The notes beneath the pieces are model-generated. The model saw only the letters and a list, made by a program, of their open reading frames with translations, was not told the origin of the DNA and ran no database searches. From positions 806,001-870,000 of the forward strand of contig JAGKQI010000048.1 of NCBI GenBank assembly GCA_018806915.1: a stretch of 64,000 nt of DNA. The letters are read 5' to 3'. Position 1 is the stretch's first letter, and each line of letters opens with the position of its first letter. The position numbers were made by a program, and so were the translations under genes. Of the stretch, positions 45,325 to 57,030 are shown one piece after another. This stretch comes from Phytophthora colocasiae. Taxonomy: Eukaryota; Oomycota; Peronosporomycetes; Peronosporales; Peronosporaceae.

Positions 45325-48300
45325 TTGAACACGGAACGTGTCAGCAAGCAGGGCTGAAGGGCTTTGAGAAGCCATGGATCGTGTTGATCGATTCGGGGGC
45401 GTCTGGCAACTATGTCAGGCGCTCCACCGTTGAGGGTAGTCAGCAATATGCTGAGGCGCTTCGAGCGCGAAGAGGTGACACCGTCACTGTCCGTCTAGCG
45501 ACGGGCGTCCGTGTCACGGCAGCCAAGGTCTCCATGGACCTGCGGCTGAAGTTCTTGGACTTCGACAGCGTAGAACGCTGCTTGGTCCTGGACCTGAATT
45601 CGAGGTACGACCTCATCCTTGGCATGGCGTGGCTGGAGCGCCACGAGCCATGGATTGATTGGAGGTCGAAGACCTTAGGTGCTACGCACTTCTCTCCTAG
45701 TGGAGCTTTGGCGAGTCATGAACCCACCTCTGCTAGGAAGCAGAAGCGCTATTGGCGCGAGCATCGAGCCGAGTCGGCTATGATGCTGGAAGTCGGTGTG
45801 TCCGAGTTGGTGGACAGCACCGAGTGCGAGGACCGCAGTCCTGTTGAGCGCGTAGCGCTGGTTGACAGTGAGTCAACGTGTGGGCAAAGCTCACGTAACC
45901 CCTGTGGGGCGGCACGTACTCCGCCGAGTGACGCCGGTCATGGACCGTCACTGGATGCCGATGGCATCGGGCCTTACCAGGCCGTGAACTGTGGGGCGGC
46001 ACGTACTCCGTCGAGTGATACTGGTCGTGGATCAAGTCGATCGCTGAGTGTCTCTGACACTGGACCTGTTACGGTCATTGATTGTGCAGCGGCACGTACT
46101 CCGCTGAGCGGCATCGGTCGTCGACCGAGTGGATCGCAGAGTGTCACTGACACTGGGCCTGAAGGGGCCGAAACCTGTGCGGCGGCACGTACTCCGTCTA
46201 GTGACGTCGGCGGTAGACTGAGTCAGTCACTGAGTGTCACTGACACTGGGCCGGGCAAGGCCATTACCTGTGCAGCGGCACGTACTCCGTCGAGTGGACG
46301 TTCGTCGGCTAGGCGACGTCGTCGTAAGGCCCTATGGGCGAGACGCTCTGCGTCTGAGTCGTCCGTGACGTCAAGTGTCAACGCACGGGAGGGCTGTGGG
46401 CAGCTATACACTCTGGTTGATGGAGTGGACGGCAGTGCCGAAGGCAGCGTCCTGCTGGACGAACTGCCGAGTGTTGACAAGCTCCTTGAGCTAGAGGAGA
46501 TGTCGTTCGCCGACTTTGGCGATGCCTTGAAGGCTGGCGAACTCGCCGAGGTGGTCATCGTCCGACCAGAAGAGGAGTTAAACTCATCATCCCTCGTTGA
46601 CGAGTCCGTCTTGGCCGAGGTCAAGAAGGCGTTGAACGCCAGGAGTGGATCGGAGATCCTCAAGAATCCCTCGGATCCCATCTACTCCTTGCTGAAGGAA
46701 TATGGAGACGTTGTCTCGAAGGAACCACCGAGTGGCCTGCCTCCTGACCGAGGCGTTCGTCACGAGATCGACTTAGTTCCCGGAACTAAATACTGCGTGA
46801 CCCGGCAGTGGCCTCTTCCTAAAGAGCAATGCGACGTCATTGACGCCTTCTTCCGTGCGAAGCACGCGGCGGGTCTCGTGCGCGAGAGCAAGTCTCCGCA
46901 CTCCGCGCCAACGTTCTGCGTCAGAAAGCCGAATGGCAAGTGGCGTATCGTTCACGCTTTTAACAAGTTCAACGCTGCCACGATTCCGGCGCAGACGCCG
47001 ATTCCTAGGAAGGATGTTCTTCAGAACAATATGGTGGGTTGCACCATGTACAGTGCGCTCGACTTAGTCGATGGCTACTATCAGCTGCTCATGCGAGCCA
47101 GTGATATTCCGCTTACAGCGGTGAGCACCCCGAGCGGTATGCTCTGGGAATGGCTCGTCATGCCCCAAGGGCTGTCGAATGCGCCTGTAACGTTCAATCG
47201 TCTAGTGACGCAGTTGTTCAGGCCCCTACGGGCCTTCGCACAGACGTACTTTGACGACGTGTTCGTCCACAGTCAGGCCGAACACGGGAAGACTGATGTC
47301 GAGGTACACGTGGAACACGTGAGAGCAGTGCTCGAGTGCATGCGCACCAACAAGTTGTACGCCAACGCGGATAAGTGCGTCTTTGGCGCGGAAGAAATCC
47401 CTTTCCTAGGGTGCTTCATTGGGAAGCATGGCCTTCGTGCTGATCCAGCAAAGGTCAAGGCCATTGTGGACTGGCCGGTTCCCTTGAACCAGAAGGACTT
47501 GCGTAAGTGGCTGGGCTTGGCCAACTACTTGCACAAGTACAGCGAGAACTACGCTGAGTTGGCTCGGCCACTGTCGGATCTCCTTAAGAAGGATGCCGAA
47601 TGGGTATGGCGTGCTGAGCACGAGAGTGCGTTCACTCGTATCAAGGATAGCCTGCTTCAGGCACCGATACTGGCATTGCCAGACCCCGATCGTCCGTTCA
47701 TCGTCGTCTGTGACGCCTCGGACGTTGCCATCGGCAGTGCTTTGCTACAAGCGGACGCCGACGGGCGCGAACGCGTCATTGCGTTTGAGTCTCGGCAGCT
47801 CAAGGCTGCTGAGAAGAACTATCCAGTTCATGACAAGGAGCTACTTGTGATGAAGTACGCTCTCGTCAAATTCAGGGTTCACCTGCTCGGCTCCAAGCCG
47901 TTTGTGATCTACACGGATCATGCGTCACTACGCACAGCGACGCAGTCGCCTCACCTCTCACAGAGGATGGCCCGATGGCTCTCCTTCTTTGCGGAGTATA
48001 ACTTCGAGGTGAAGTACAAGCCTGGCAGGCAGAACGTCCTCGCTGACGCGTTATCACGTCGCCCGGACTATGAGCTATCTCATGTCACCTCGGTGACGTC
48101 GTCCGTGACGGACATGGTTCGAGCAGCGTACGCTCAGAACGACTCATGTGTCGCGCTGCTTCAAGCTCTAGGGAGCGATGAGTTTAAGGACTCAAAGGTG
48201 ACTCTGTCACGACGCCTAAAGGCGAGACTCCAGCGCTATAGCCTGGAAGGTGGTCTGCTGTACTACAGCACGGGTCAGGATGACCCACCACGTGTGGTGG

Positions 48301-49960
48301 TTCCTCACGATGAGGACCTGAAGTATCGTATCCTCTATGAGGCCCACGACACGCCCACCAGCGGCCACCTCGGTCGTGAGAAGACCTACAGCTCGGTGAG
48401 CTCCATGTACTGGTGGCCGAAGATGTACAAGTGGGTCAGCACATATGTGCACACGTGTGAGACGTGTCAGCGGGTTAAACCCTCACCGCATGCGACAGCG
48501 CCTTTGGCGAGCTTGCCTGTACCCTCTGGGTGTTGGCAGTCCATGAGTATGGACTTTGTGTTTGGCCTACCGAAGGATTCGGCAGGCAACACGGGCGTTG
48601 TGGTCTTCGTTGACCGTCTGAGCAAGATGGCTCACCTAGCGGCTGTGCCGGACACCGTCGATGGCGCTGGTACAGCGACGATCTTTATCGATCTGGCCTT
48701 CCGCCAGCATGGGCTGCCAGAGACCATTGTCTCGGATCGAGACCCCCGTTTCACGGGTCACTTCTGGACGTCCGTCTTTAAAGTGCTTGGCACTCGGCTG
48801 GATATGTCCACGACGGATCATCCGCAGACCGACGGTCAGACTGAACGGTCAATCGCGTTTTGGAGGACATCCTCCGCAGCATATGCGCTGAAACGCCGAA
48901 GCGTTGGAGCGCTATGCTCCCTCTCGTTGAGTTCTCAATGAACAATGCGGTGCATGCCTCGACAGGCTTCACTCCGTTCTACGTGAACGGCCTTGCACAT
49001 CTGCGCGTCCCACTCACGCCGCCACGCGGTGGCCTCGGGCTTAGTGGGGGAGAGGCTGTGCCGTCGCTCGACTCCGAGCTTACTGATATCAGCCCTTCTG
49101 CCGTGCGTAAACAAGTCGATGACTTCCTCTCGGTGAGATTGAGCGTATTACGCCGTGTGCGTGACGCGATGGCTGAAATCCAAGACGTTCAGAAGGAACA
49201 AGCTGATGCAAAAGGTAGAGGCAATGTGTGGGAATTTAAGGTCGGTGACCAAGTTTTATTAAACGCTAAGAACCTACCTACACATGCAGTGTCGAGTGTC
49301 TTTAAGACGAACTTGCGTCCGCGCTTCATCGGACCGTTTACGGTCGTGGTCAAGTAGGGCCTGGCATACACGCTTGACTTGCCAAAGCGGATGCGAACAC
49401 ACCCTGTGTTCTACGTCGGCTTGCTTAAGCCATATCGGGGCCCCGCGGGGGTGAGCGCGGAGGCGCTGGCGCCGACGACACGCGCCCAGGCTGCGTCATT
49501 TGCAGCAGCAACGTCACCTGACCCCGCAGCTCAGCGAGCTGAAGCTCCTGCTGATGCAGCCGAGCGGTCAGAGACTGAGGCCCTTCGAGCCAAGCCATTC
49601 GGCACTCGATCTCCTCCATGTCGTGGGCGAGACGGGCATGCGAATGTCAAACACTCTCCACGTCCCTTGAAGGGGCTGAGTCTGACTCTGGAGAGTATCG
49701 ATCGAGCGATCGAGTTGATACCAGACACGCTGCGACAGATAACGCTCGTCACACTCATCGAGTATTGCGTTCCGCAGCGAATCGGCCTCCTCCACCGTTG
49801 CTCGACGAGCAGGGGACCCCCCATTACCACGTGGAGCGCCTGATGGCGCGGCGTCGCCACCGTAGTCAAAACCAGTATCTGGTGAAGTGGCGTGGGTATC
49901 CTCATTCCCAAAACTCGTGGGAGTTTGAAGGGCCCCTGAGGAAGGACTGCCCTTTGATCA
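45325..49960 (+). pseudogene. Gypsy-2B pol, frameshifted and disrupted at the 3' end
   Basis: Protease (VLIDSGASGNYV), RT (GYYQLL, YFDDVF), RNase H (VCDASDVAIGSALL) and integrase N-terminus are in one open frame to about 48850, where a base is lost inside DGQTER. The next frame (MEDILRSICAETPKRW) continues to TAG at 49355-49357, where Gypsy-2A has a Lys codon. KRMRTHPVFYVGLLKPY follows in the same frame. The hinge to the chromodomain (49450-49790) is replaced by sequence that codes better on the minus strand. A chromodomain fragment in a third frame (YHVERLMARRRHRSQNQYLVKW) ends near 49960. Gypsy-2A and -2B form a long inverted pair. Confidence 0.9.
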
Positions 49961-51036
49961 CGAAGATCGGAGGCGCCCGAAGGGCTCGAGGTCGACCACT
50001 CGGTCGACACCCGCTTCTCACCACTAGTATGAGAAGCTGACGGACTAGCAGCCGAGCTCAGGCTCTGGTCCGTGGCTGGCATAGCCAGTGAGTCTCCTTC
50101 GGAGACTTGAAGAGCGTCCTGCGAAGCAGGGATAGTGGCCTGAGAGGCGGGAGCCACCGCCGTCGTGTGACGAGGAAAGCGGCCGGGCCGCACGCGTAGC
50201 TTCGCGTACTGGAAGAGTAGACCTCGAGTGAGGCGGACGTCCACCTCGGAAGAGCTCTCCATGAGCCGATCGAACGACGCGAGCTTCCGTGAAGCTACGG
50301 CCCAGGTGGCCACGTGGACCATGTAGTCCCGGGTAGTCTCTCCCGTTTGGAGAAGGAGTGGACAAGTCCTCATCTGTGGTACAGACTCCCGTCGCCGTTG
50401 CTTATCTAAGCGTTGCCGATACTCGGCGAGTGTGCACACCTGCGGGGTCATGAAGCGCTCATGGAGCCCTTGCCGTTGCTGAGTCTCAGCCACAGTGCGA
50501 GGCGGAGCGCCTATGGCGTAACCGTGCAGGTTGGGCTGTGCCATCAACTGCTTCACCTGCTCGGCAGGGTCACGAGGCTCGAAGCCGTAGTCGCGCCGCG
50601 ACGAAGTCCCCACGATGTCCCGTTGGACCGGTCGACGTGACTCTGGAGCACCGCTCATAGAAGCCTCCTGCGCCTCATCCAGAGGGTTGGTGATCGCGTC
50701 TTCGACGCCCCTGAGCGACTCTGGCTCATCGCGAGCAGGAAGTGGTGGTGCGTTGCGCAAGGCTCGAAGGTCCCTCCGGGAATGGATTGGGCTGACGCAG
50801 CTGTCGAGGAATTGCGTACCGACGCGGATCACGTGGAGAGCGCAGCTCGCTCGGATCGGGTCGACCGAGAGCTCGCAGGAGTAGGAGACGCATGGGCATC
50901 GCCCTGTTGGGACTCTTCGTAGTCCACTGCGGCTGACGCAGCTGCCGAGGAATTGAGTACCGACGCGGATCACGTGGAGAGCGCAGCTCGGATCGGGTCG
51001 ACCGAGAGCTCGCAGGAGTAGGAGACGCATGGTCAT
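49425..51036 (-). pseudogene. Mosaic antisense coding region in the Gypsy-2B 3' part
   Basis: The minus strand is open from 51036 to 49531. The credible protein-like part is about 50740-49960 (RRDYGFEPRDPAEQVKQLMAQPNLHG ... AETQQRQGLHERFMTPQVCTLAEYRQRL ... ATWAVASRKLASFDRLMESS). A second antisense stretch at about 49795-49425 has a coiled-coil character (ILDECDERYLSQRVWYQLDR; LHQQELQLAELRGQVTLLLQ). The Gypsy-2B chromodomain fragment lies between them on the other strand. I do not recognise the protein. It may be a gag-like gene of another element or an antisense gene like that of Gypsy-1. It is clearly not intact. Confidence 0.4.
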
Positions 51037-51068
51037 CGCCCTGTTCGGACTATTCGTAGTCCACTTCG
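50793..51068. repeat. Tandem duplication of about 140 bp
   Basis: The segment starting CTGACGCAGCTG at 50793 repeats at 50933 with a 4-base loss and a few substitutions. It covers the N-terminal end of the antisense frame and ends just before the Gypsy-1 5' LTR. Confidence 0.85.
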
Positions 51069-51093
51069 ACCTCGCCTTCCTCCGTAGGAGAGC

Positions 51094-52616
51094 TGTGAAG
51101 ATGTGGCTCCAGTTTTTACGGAGTAAATACCCCAGCTACGCTCTGATTGGCTCTGAAAGTACTATATTGGGACGCTGCGAGCCAAGGAGGATTGAATGGA
51201 CGAAATAAATGTGGATTCCGGAGAGCCCAGGCGAAGTCAGTCCAAGATCTCCAGTTGGGAGTCCAAGTGGTATATGTCCGGTTGGACGTACATACTCAAG
51301 TCAAGTGATTTCCTGGACTGCCGCCTTCTGCCCGGTTGACAGTTACCTGATTTCGAGATATTGGAGTTACTTTTGGATGTCCAAGTGGAAGATGGCTGTT
51401 TGGATTGAACAGGTCCAACCGGACCAGTCCAGATTTGTACCCAGAGTCCAACCGGACTAGCCCTGATTTGTACCCACAATCGGCCGTTGAAGATCCGACC
51501 ATACTAGACCCAAGTGTTTTCCGACCGACCAAGACGACCGACCATGATCTGTTCGGCACAGCTGGAATTCGGCCATGTTCTTCGGTGTTCTTCGGATGTG
51601 TCAGGTCGCCTCCGGATAAGCACGCCTCTACCTATAGTGAAACCAAGTCTATTTTGCATGTTTAGCTTTACAACGGATATTTATATATTAAAGAGAGTTC
51701 AATTTGCCACCAAGGGCGCAAGTGGAAGAGCGGGAGGTTTCCCATAAGCCACCACTGTGAGCACTGCCGACCAGCCTCGAAGTCGAGGGCTCGGAGTCAG
51801 CGAACAGAAGGGCCAGGTCATGCCCGCGTCGACTATCGTCACCGCCGCGTGAATCTCCGCCAGGTTAAGACCAAGTTGGGAAGGTGATCCGGGCGGCGAT
51901 TCCCGGGCGTGACCCCTCCCATTTCATATCCCAGTTGGACATTCCAAACCGTCGTTTGGTTTGTACATTTCATATTACAACTGCGTTATAGGAGGTTATT
52001 AGTAGTCACCCCTGAAATTGATTGATTGACTGCTGTGTGATTGGACTGTATTTGTGTGTGTGTATTTTGGAGTGCTCTATAGTATTCCTGGTACATTTGG
52101 ATAATTGTCTTCTGGGAGTCCAAGTGGACTTGCCAGAAGTGGTGCGCTAAAGGACCCCGGGACTGTGCCAGTGTCCCGGTTGGAGTGTCCAACGTCGTAC
52201 TGGCATTTGGAGTGCCCACCGCTCAAGGGCCGGAAAGAATAAGAAGCGGCTGTATATTTGCATTTAACTCTCTTGTATATTGGTTATCTGTTGTTGGAAG
52301 GCTTTGCTAATAGTCTCTCACCTGCATTCAGACTCAACCACTGCATTTGGAAGTGCATTAGCACTCTACATCTGGATCCAGTCAAGCTTTTGGAAGTAAC
52401 TCATCCAGGTGGAACTCCTCGCGTTCGAAGACAAACGACACCTACGAGGGTAGTCACAAGGTCACACGCCAACCCTCTTTCCGGATACCCATTTGGATCC
52501 CGGTTGGAGGTTCTGACTTTCGTTAGTCCGACCGGACATCTTTCCAGTCGGACTTATTTTCCGGAAGACACGCTATACGCACCTGGGCGGGAAAAGTGTT
52601 CACCCACTTCGCCACA
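51094..52616 (+). repeat. Gypsy-1 5' LTR (1,523 bp)
   Basis: TGTGAAGATG...CGCCACA, about 99.6% identical to 26421-27935. It is preceded by GAGC (51090-51093), which also follows the other LTR at 27936-27939. It is followed two bases later by the primer-binding site. Confidence 0.92.
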
Positions 52617-52618
52617 GC

Positions 52619-52643
52619 TGGTGCGCGTGCCCGGATTCGAACC
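52619..52643 (+). other. Primer-binding site of Gypsy-1
   Basis: TGGTGCGCGTGCCCGG followed by ATTCGAACC. The complement ends in CCA and carries GGTTCGAAT, the T-loop of a tRNA, at the right distance. The complementarity therefore spans about 25 nt: CCA end, acceptor strand, T-stem and T-loop. The 7-base acceptor part implies a tRNA beginning GCGCGTG. I cannot name the isoacceptor. Confidence 0.85.
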
Positions 52644-52722
52644 GAGGATATCACCGAGTTATTTTTATATTTTGATTAGTTTCGGGGTTTGAGTACTAAC
52701 TAACTTTCTGATCGTGGTTGTT

Positions 52723-55700
52723 ATGACTGGAAGTGAAACTACACGCGAAGGAAGAGGCGACGCATCTGGAAGCGGTATGGCTACGAGAGCGTCGAGAAGG
52801 TTGAAAGGGCAGCAGCCTGAGGAGCATGAAGATTTGGAAACCATTGTGAGAAGAAATCGTCAGGCGAACGCTGCAAAGCGGAAGGCTGCCCTTGAGGCGA
52901 AGGAATTGCTAGAACGTGAAGAAGTCCAGTCGGAGGCCGACCAGTTGGACGCGCACCACGCGAGTCAAGACGGAAGTGCTTCCGAGGAAGCTTCGGATGG
53001 AGAAGGCGATCCTGAGCAGGAGGAGTTCGGGTCCGAGGAGGATCCGGATGGAGAAGAGGAGTCTGGATCGGATGTCGACCCGGACGAAGACCCTTCAGAT
53101 GAGTCCGGTCAGGAGGTGTCCGAAGGGGAGGAGATCGAAGCTGTGGAAAACGAGGCTGAGGACTCCGATGGAGAGGACGTGTTTGAAGATGTCCAGGTGG
53201 AGGATCGAGTTCCGGATTCTCCTCCCTTGGAAGATTTTCATTTGGATGCTGATGCCCCCGTTGGAATGGCCTCAGTCAAACAGGAGTATCGACCATTGTC
53301 ACCGGTCCGGGAGGACATTGCGCTGGAAGACACGATCGTGACTTCGCCAATGACTCCGGACGTCCAAGTGCCACCGCTGATTCCGGACGAATCACCTGTT
53401 GTGGAACAGTCTGGGACGCCGGCTCAACAAGCTTCTGGAGTTTACATCCCGGATGCCCAAATGTTCGAACCTCCGAATGTTCAGCCGAGAGTTCAACCGG
53501 CACCGTCGGAATTCGAGATGACGGAAGTTCAAGCGAAGGCGTATGTGGCCGATCAAGTACGACGTTGGGAGCGTGATGGTTCCGAAAGGAATATCCCACC
53601 CGAGGCCCGATTCGACTGGCCGCAAGTCAGGCTGAACTGTGAACCGTTCATTCGGGCGGCGTCCATGACCTCGCAGTATTTGGACCGCCGGATGTCGATG
53701 CCAGCTCAGACTGACGCTTGGATCTCCGAGTTGCAGATACACCGTCGAACGTTCGGAATGGCTCGGGACATCCAAGCGGCGTTGATTCCACCTTCGGAGT
53801 TTTCTCCGCGGGAATGTATTGCTGTTCTTCAGACATGACTTTTCGAAGCTGGATTTGGATTTGTCAACCTCGTCCCGGGATGGTTCCGGACGCGTGTCTA
53901 CAAAGTGCATCCGGATTTGGTCCGTCAAGTGGTCGGAGACATGCTCCAGCTATTGGTGGTCGAATTGGTCGAATGGAGGCGAGTGGTTGTCCAAGCGACA
54001 GAGTTTAACCGGATATTGGCAACTTCTGGGAGACAAAGCTTATACGAACAACATCCAGAAGTGTTCAGCCAAGATGAAGGTGTGTTTATTTCGGATTACG
54101 AAGTATCGCTGTTTGGATGGGAATTCGCGAGGCTGCTGAAGTCGGCTGGATTCCGGAAGGTACGCAGTCCAAGAGGACCCGTCCAGCCAGAGGTTCAACC
54201 GAAGCGAGTCCAGCGAGTGATGCCCCGAGCGCCACCATCGTCTATCCCGTCGCCCGCTACATCATCGTTCCCATCGGCACCATCGTCGTTATTCCAGAGT
54301 TTGGGGTCCAGCCGGACTGGGTCGTCTAGAAGCGGCATGACTTCTCAACAGAGCATGTCCGATCAGACGAATCCATCCGAACGAACGAGTTCGATTCAAG
54401 AGTCAAGCTTGTTTGGAACCTTCGGAGGGTCGAGTGAGTCGATGGCTAGCGCTTCGTCAGGGACGCGGACTTCCAGGGAGAGCACGTCAGATTCGTCAGG
54501 GTTCGGAATGAGTCGATCCGCCGGATCGCATATGCCGTTCCCCAGGTTTACTCCGATGGCCATGTCCGCTCGGACTTCAGGAGGCGCTATGCCCATGGAA
54601 TCCGGAATGGCTTTCCAGATTACTCACGAGAATCCTCGTGGACGTTCAAGCGTTGTCCAACAAGGTGATGTCGATCTGGAAGAGTCTAAACCGGAGAAGC
54701 CGAAGAAGAAGCATTCGAGGCGACGTGAAGCGGCCCGCGCAGACAAGTCTTCGAAATCCAAAGAACGTGGAAGTCGAAAGTCCGAACGGCGCCATGAGAC
54801 TCCAACTGGATCAGTGCGGTCCGAGCGGTCCTCCAAGTCTGCAAGTTCCGGATCTACCCAGGTCGCGTTGAACACCATGTACCAGCTTCAGAAGGTCATG
54901 GCGCGGATGGAGGACCAGCAAGGTTCTGCACTCGAGAAGATGTATGGAGACCTGGACAGCAAGCTGGACCGACTGTTGGACTCCAAGTTCGATAAGCTGT
55001 CCCCGAAGCAGGAGCCGACCCAAGTGTTCACTGCGCGTCCGGAAGTCCAAGCGGATTTTGGACGTCCAGATGGCCCCTCGTTGGAACTCGAACAGGACCA
55101 GAGGGACACCACTCGGGACGTCAAGTCCAAGTCCAAGCCGTCGAAGGAGCTCCGCAGACTACGGCGAGAACTAGAAGAATCGGAAGCTACCCGGAAGAAG
55201 GAGCGCGAGGCATCTTTGGCTGTCCAGAAGTTCCTAGCTACGCAAGTCCGAGATCTTCGGGCAACGACAGCCAAGGAATTTGTGAAGCCAATGGCGTCCG
55301 GACGCACTCCGGATATTCAAGATCGTCAGCCGTCTGATCCAACGTCTTTGCACCCAGTATCCAGCGGCGCATCCCAGGGAGCATCTTCAGCCGGTTCCCA
55401 GAAAACAGATGTTTTGGATCCGGATGGATTGCTGGCCGCTCAACTTGCGGCCGCCCTCCAAGTTGTCACTCGGGAGACGAAAGCGCCCAAGACTCACGAG
55501 GCGAAGGCGCCGACACAGCAGGCTCTGGTGGCGAGTAAAGATGCAGACGCTGGACGACGAAGTATGTCCGGACGGAGCTCGCGTGATGCCCGGAAGGGGT
55601 CGAACGACACGTCCGGACGGAGCTCCTCGAGACGTTCAGATGTACCGAAGAAGACCTCGTCGAGGAAGGACAAGTCGTTGAGGAAGCCGTCCTCCACCCG

Positions 55701-57030
55701 GAGGAAGAGATACTCCGACGATGATCCAAGTTCTTCCGGTTCGAGTTCGAGTTCGAGCAGTGATTCTGACTCTGGAAGCTCCGATAGCAGCTCGTTTGAA
55801 GACGCAACTCCGGGACTCACGACAACGACTGGTTCGAATGGGACGACAACGTACCTGTTCAAGCCTTTCGTAAACGCAAGCACGTTGGAAGACTTCGACG
55901 AGAAGGCCGCGTTGTCCAACCGGATGCGCTGGTTAGAGCGATTTCAAAGTATGGCGGTTCAAGGCGGCTGGGCGGACAATGTCAAGATCTACGAAATGAA
56001 GTTGAAGATGTCCCCGGCTGTCCGGAATTGGCGTGCGAATTTGGACTCCAAAGTGCGTCGGAAGTGGAAGCCCTTCTTGAAGGCATTCCGAGAGAGATAT
56101 TGCAAGGCGAAGACTTCGGATGCGGAACGCTATTACACGATGATCCAAAAGAAGTCGGAGACCCCGTTGGAGTTCTACTACCGATTGAACAAGGTGGCGG
56201 ACCGAGCGGGTATTGAAACCGATGGATCGAGTAAGCGCCGCGAAGACCATCTGAAGGTTTTCATGAAGAAGCTTTTAGACTCCCGCCTCCGGACAACACT
56301 CCAAGGTCAGCGTCTCCGAAGTCTGAAGGACGTCGAGTACGTCTTGAAACAGCACGAAGACTTGAATTTGGATGACGACTACGATACCCCTCCTCCAAAA
56401 CGGGACTTCCGGGCGGACAATGTGTCCCGTGACAAACTCCGGTTGAAGCGGTCCGGACGGGCATATCTCACTCGGAGTGACGATACTTCGGACGATGATG
56501 ACCGTCATGTGACGTTCCAAGAAGATGAAGCCACAACCACTCCGGAAGCGAATGCGACTTCGGACACTCCGAACTCCGAGAGTTCAAACGTCACTTTTCC
56601 AACTATGGATGATCTTTCGGACGCAGTGTTCAAGATCCTTCAGGAAGGTGGATGGAAGTCTCGAAGTCCGAATGACCATACGGATTCCGGACGTCAAGGC
56701 CATCCGGAATCCAAGCGACAAGGATTCCGGAATCCGAATTACTCCGCGAGATATTGCGAGAATTGTCGGGGTTTTGGACATGTCAAGGAAGATTGCTGGG
56801 CGGACATTGAATGTGAAAGATGCCATCGAAAGGGACATCCGCCCCGCTTCTGCCGGACTCGACAGTGTGAATTCTGCAACAAGTATCATGAAGGACTGTG
56901 TGGAGAGTTCAAGGCGTTCCAAGATATCAAGAACCTGATCCGACAAGGTGCGCTAGACATACCGACTGCCATCCGAAACCAACTTTTGGATCCGGAGGAC
57001 AATTCAGGGGAACAGCCGTCAAACCAATAA
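52723..57030 (+). pseudogene. Gypsy-1 gag, one in-frame stop
   Basis: A very long gag (about 1,435 codons). It starts at ATG 52723 (MTGSETTREG). The N-terminal third is acidic and low-complexity. An in-frame TGA at 53836-53838 (after CIAVLQT) is the only break, and the same frame continues with LFEAGFGF. A Ser/Pro/basic-rich middle is followed by the retrotransposon gag domain near 55880-56300 (MRWLERFQSMAVQGGW ... RKWKPFLKAFRERY) and three Cys/His knuckles from 56750 (CENCRGFGHVKEDC, CERCHRKGHPPRFC, CEFCNKYHEGLC). It ends at 57030, overlapping pol by up to 133 bases. Pol is in the -1 frame, which would suit frameshifting, although I see no canonical slippery heptamer. Confidence 0.88.

Noticed and set aside
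49531..51036. A single intact 501-codon minus-strand gene
   Set aside because: Its C-terminal third is antisense to a Gypsy chromodomain and pol hinge, and its N-terminus consists of a 140-bp tandem duplication. Openness there is chance. Only the middle looks protein-like.
52619..52643. A possible tRNA gene, because of the GGATTCGAACC sequence
   Set aside because: Only the 3' end of a tRNA is present, in antisense, directly after the LTR. It is a primer-binding site; no anticodon arm or D-arm follows.
56898..57030. Programmed -1 frameshift site between Gypsy-1 gag and pol
   Set aside because: The frames overlap in the right sense, but I found no canonical X XXY YYZ heptamer in the overlap, so I do not annotate a site.
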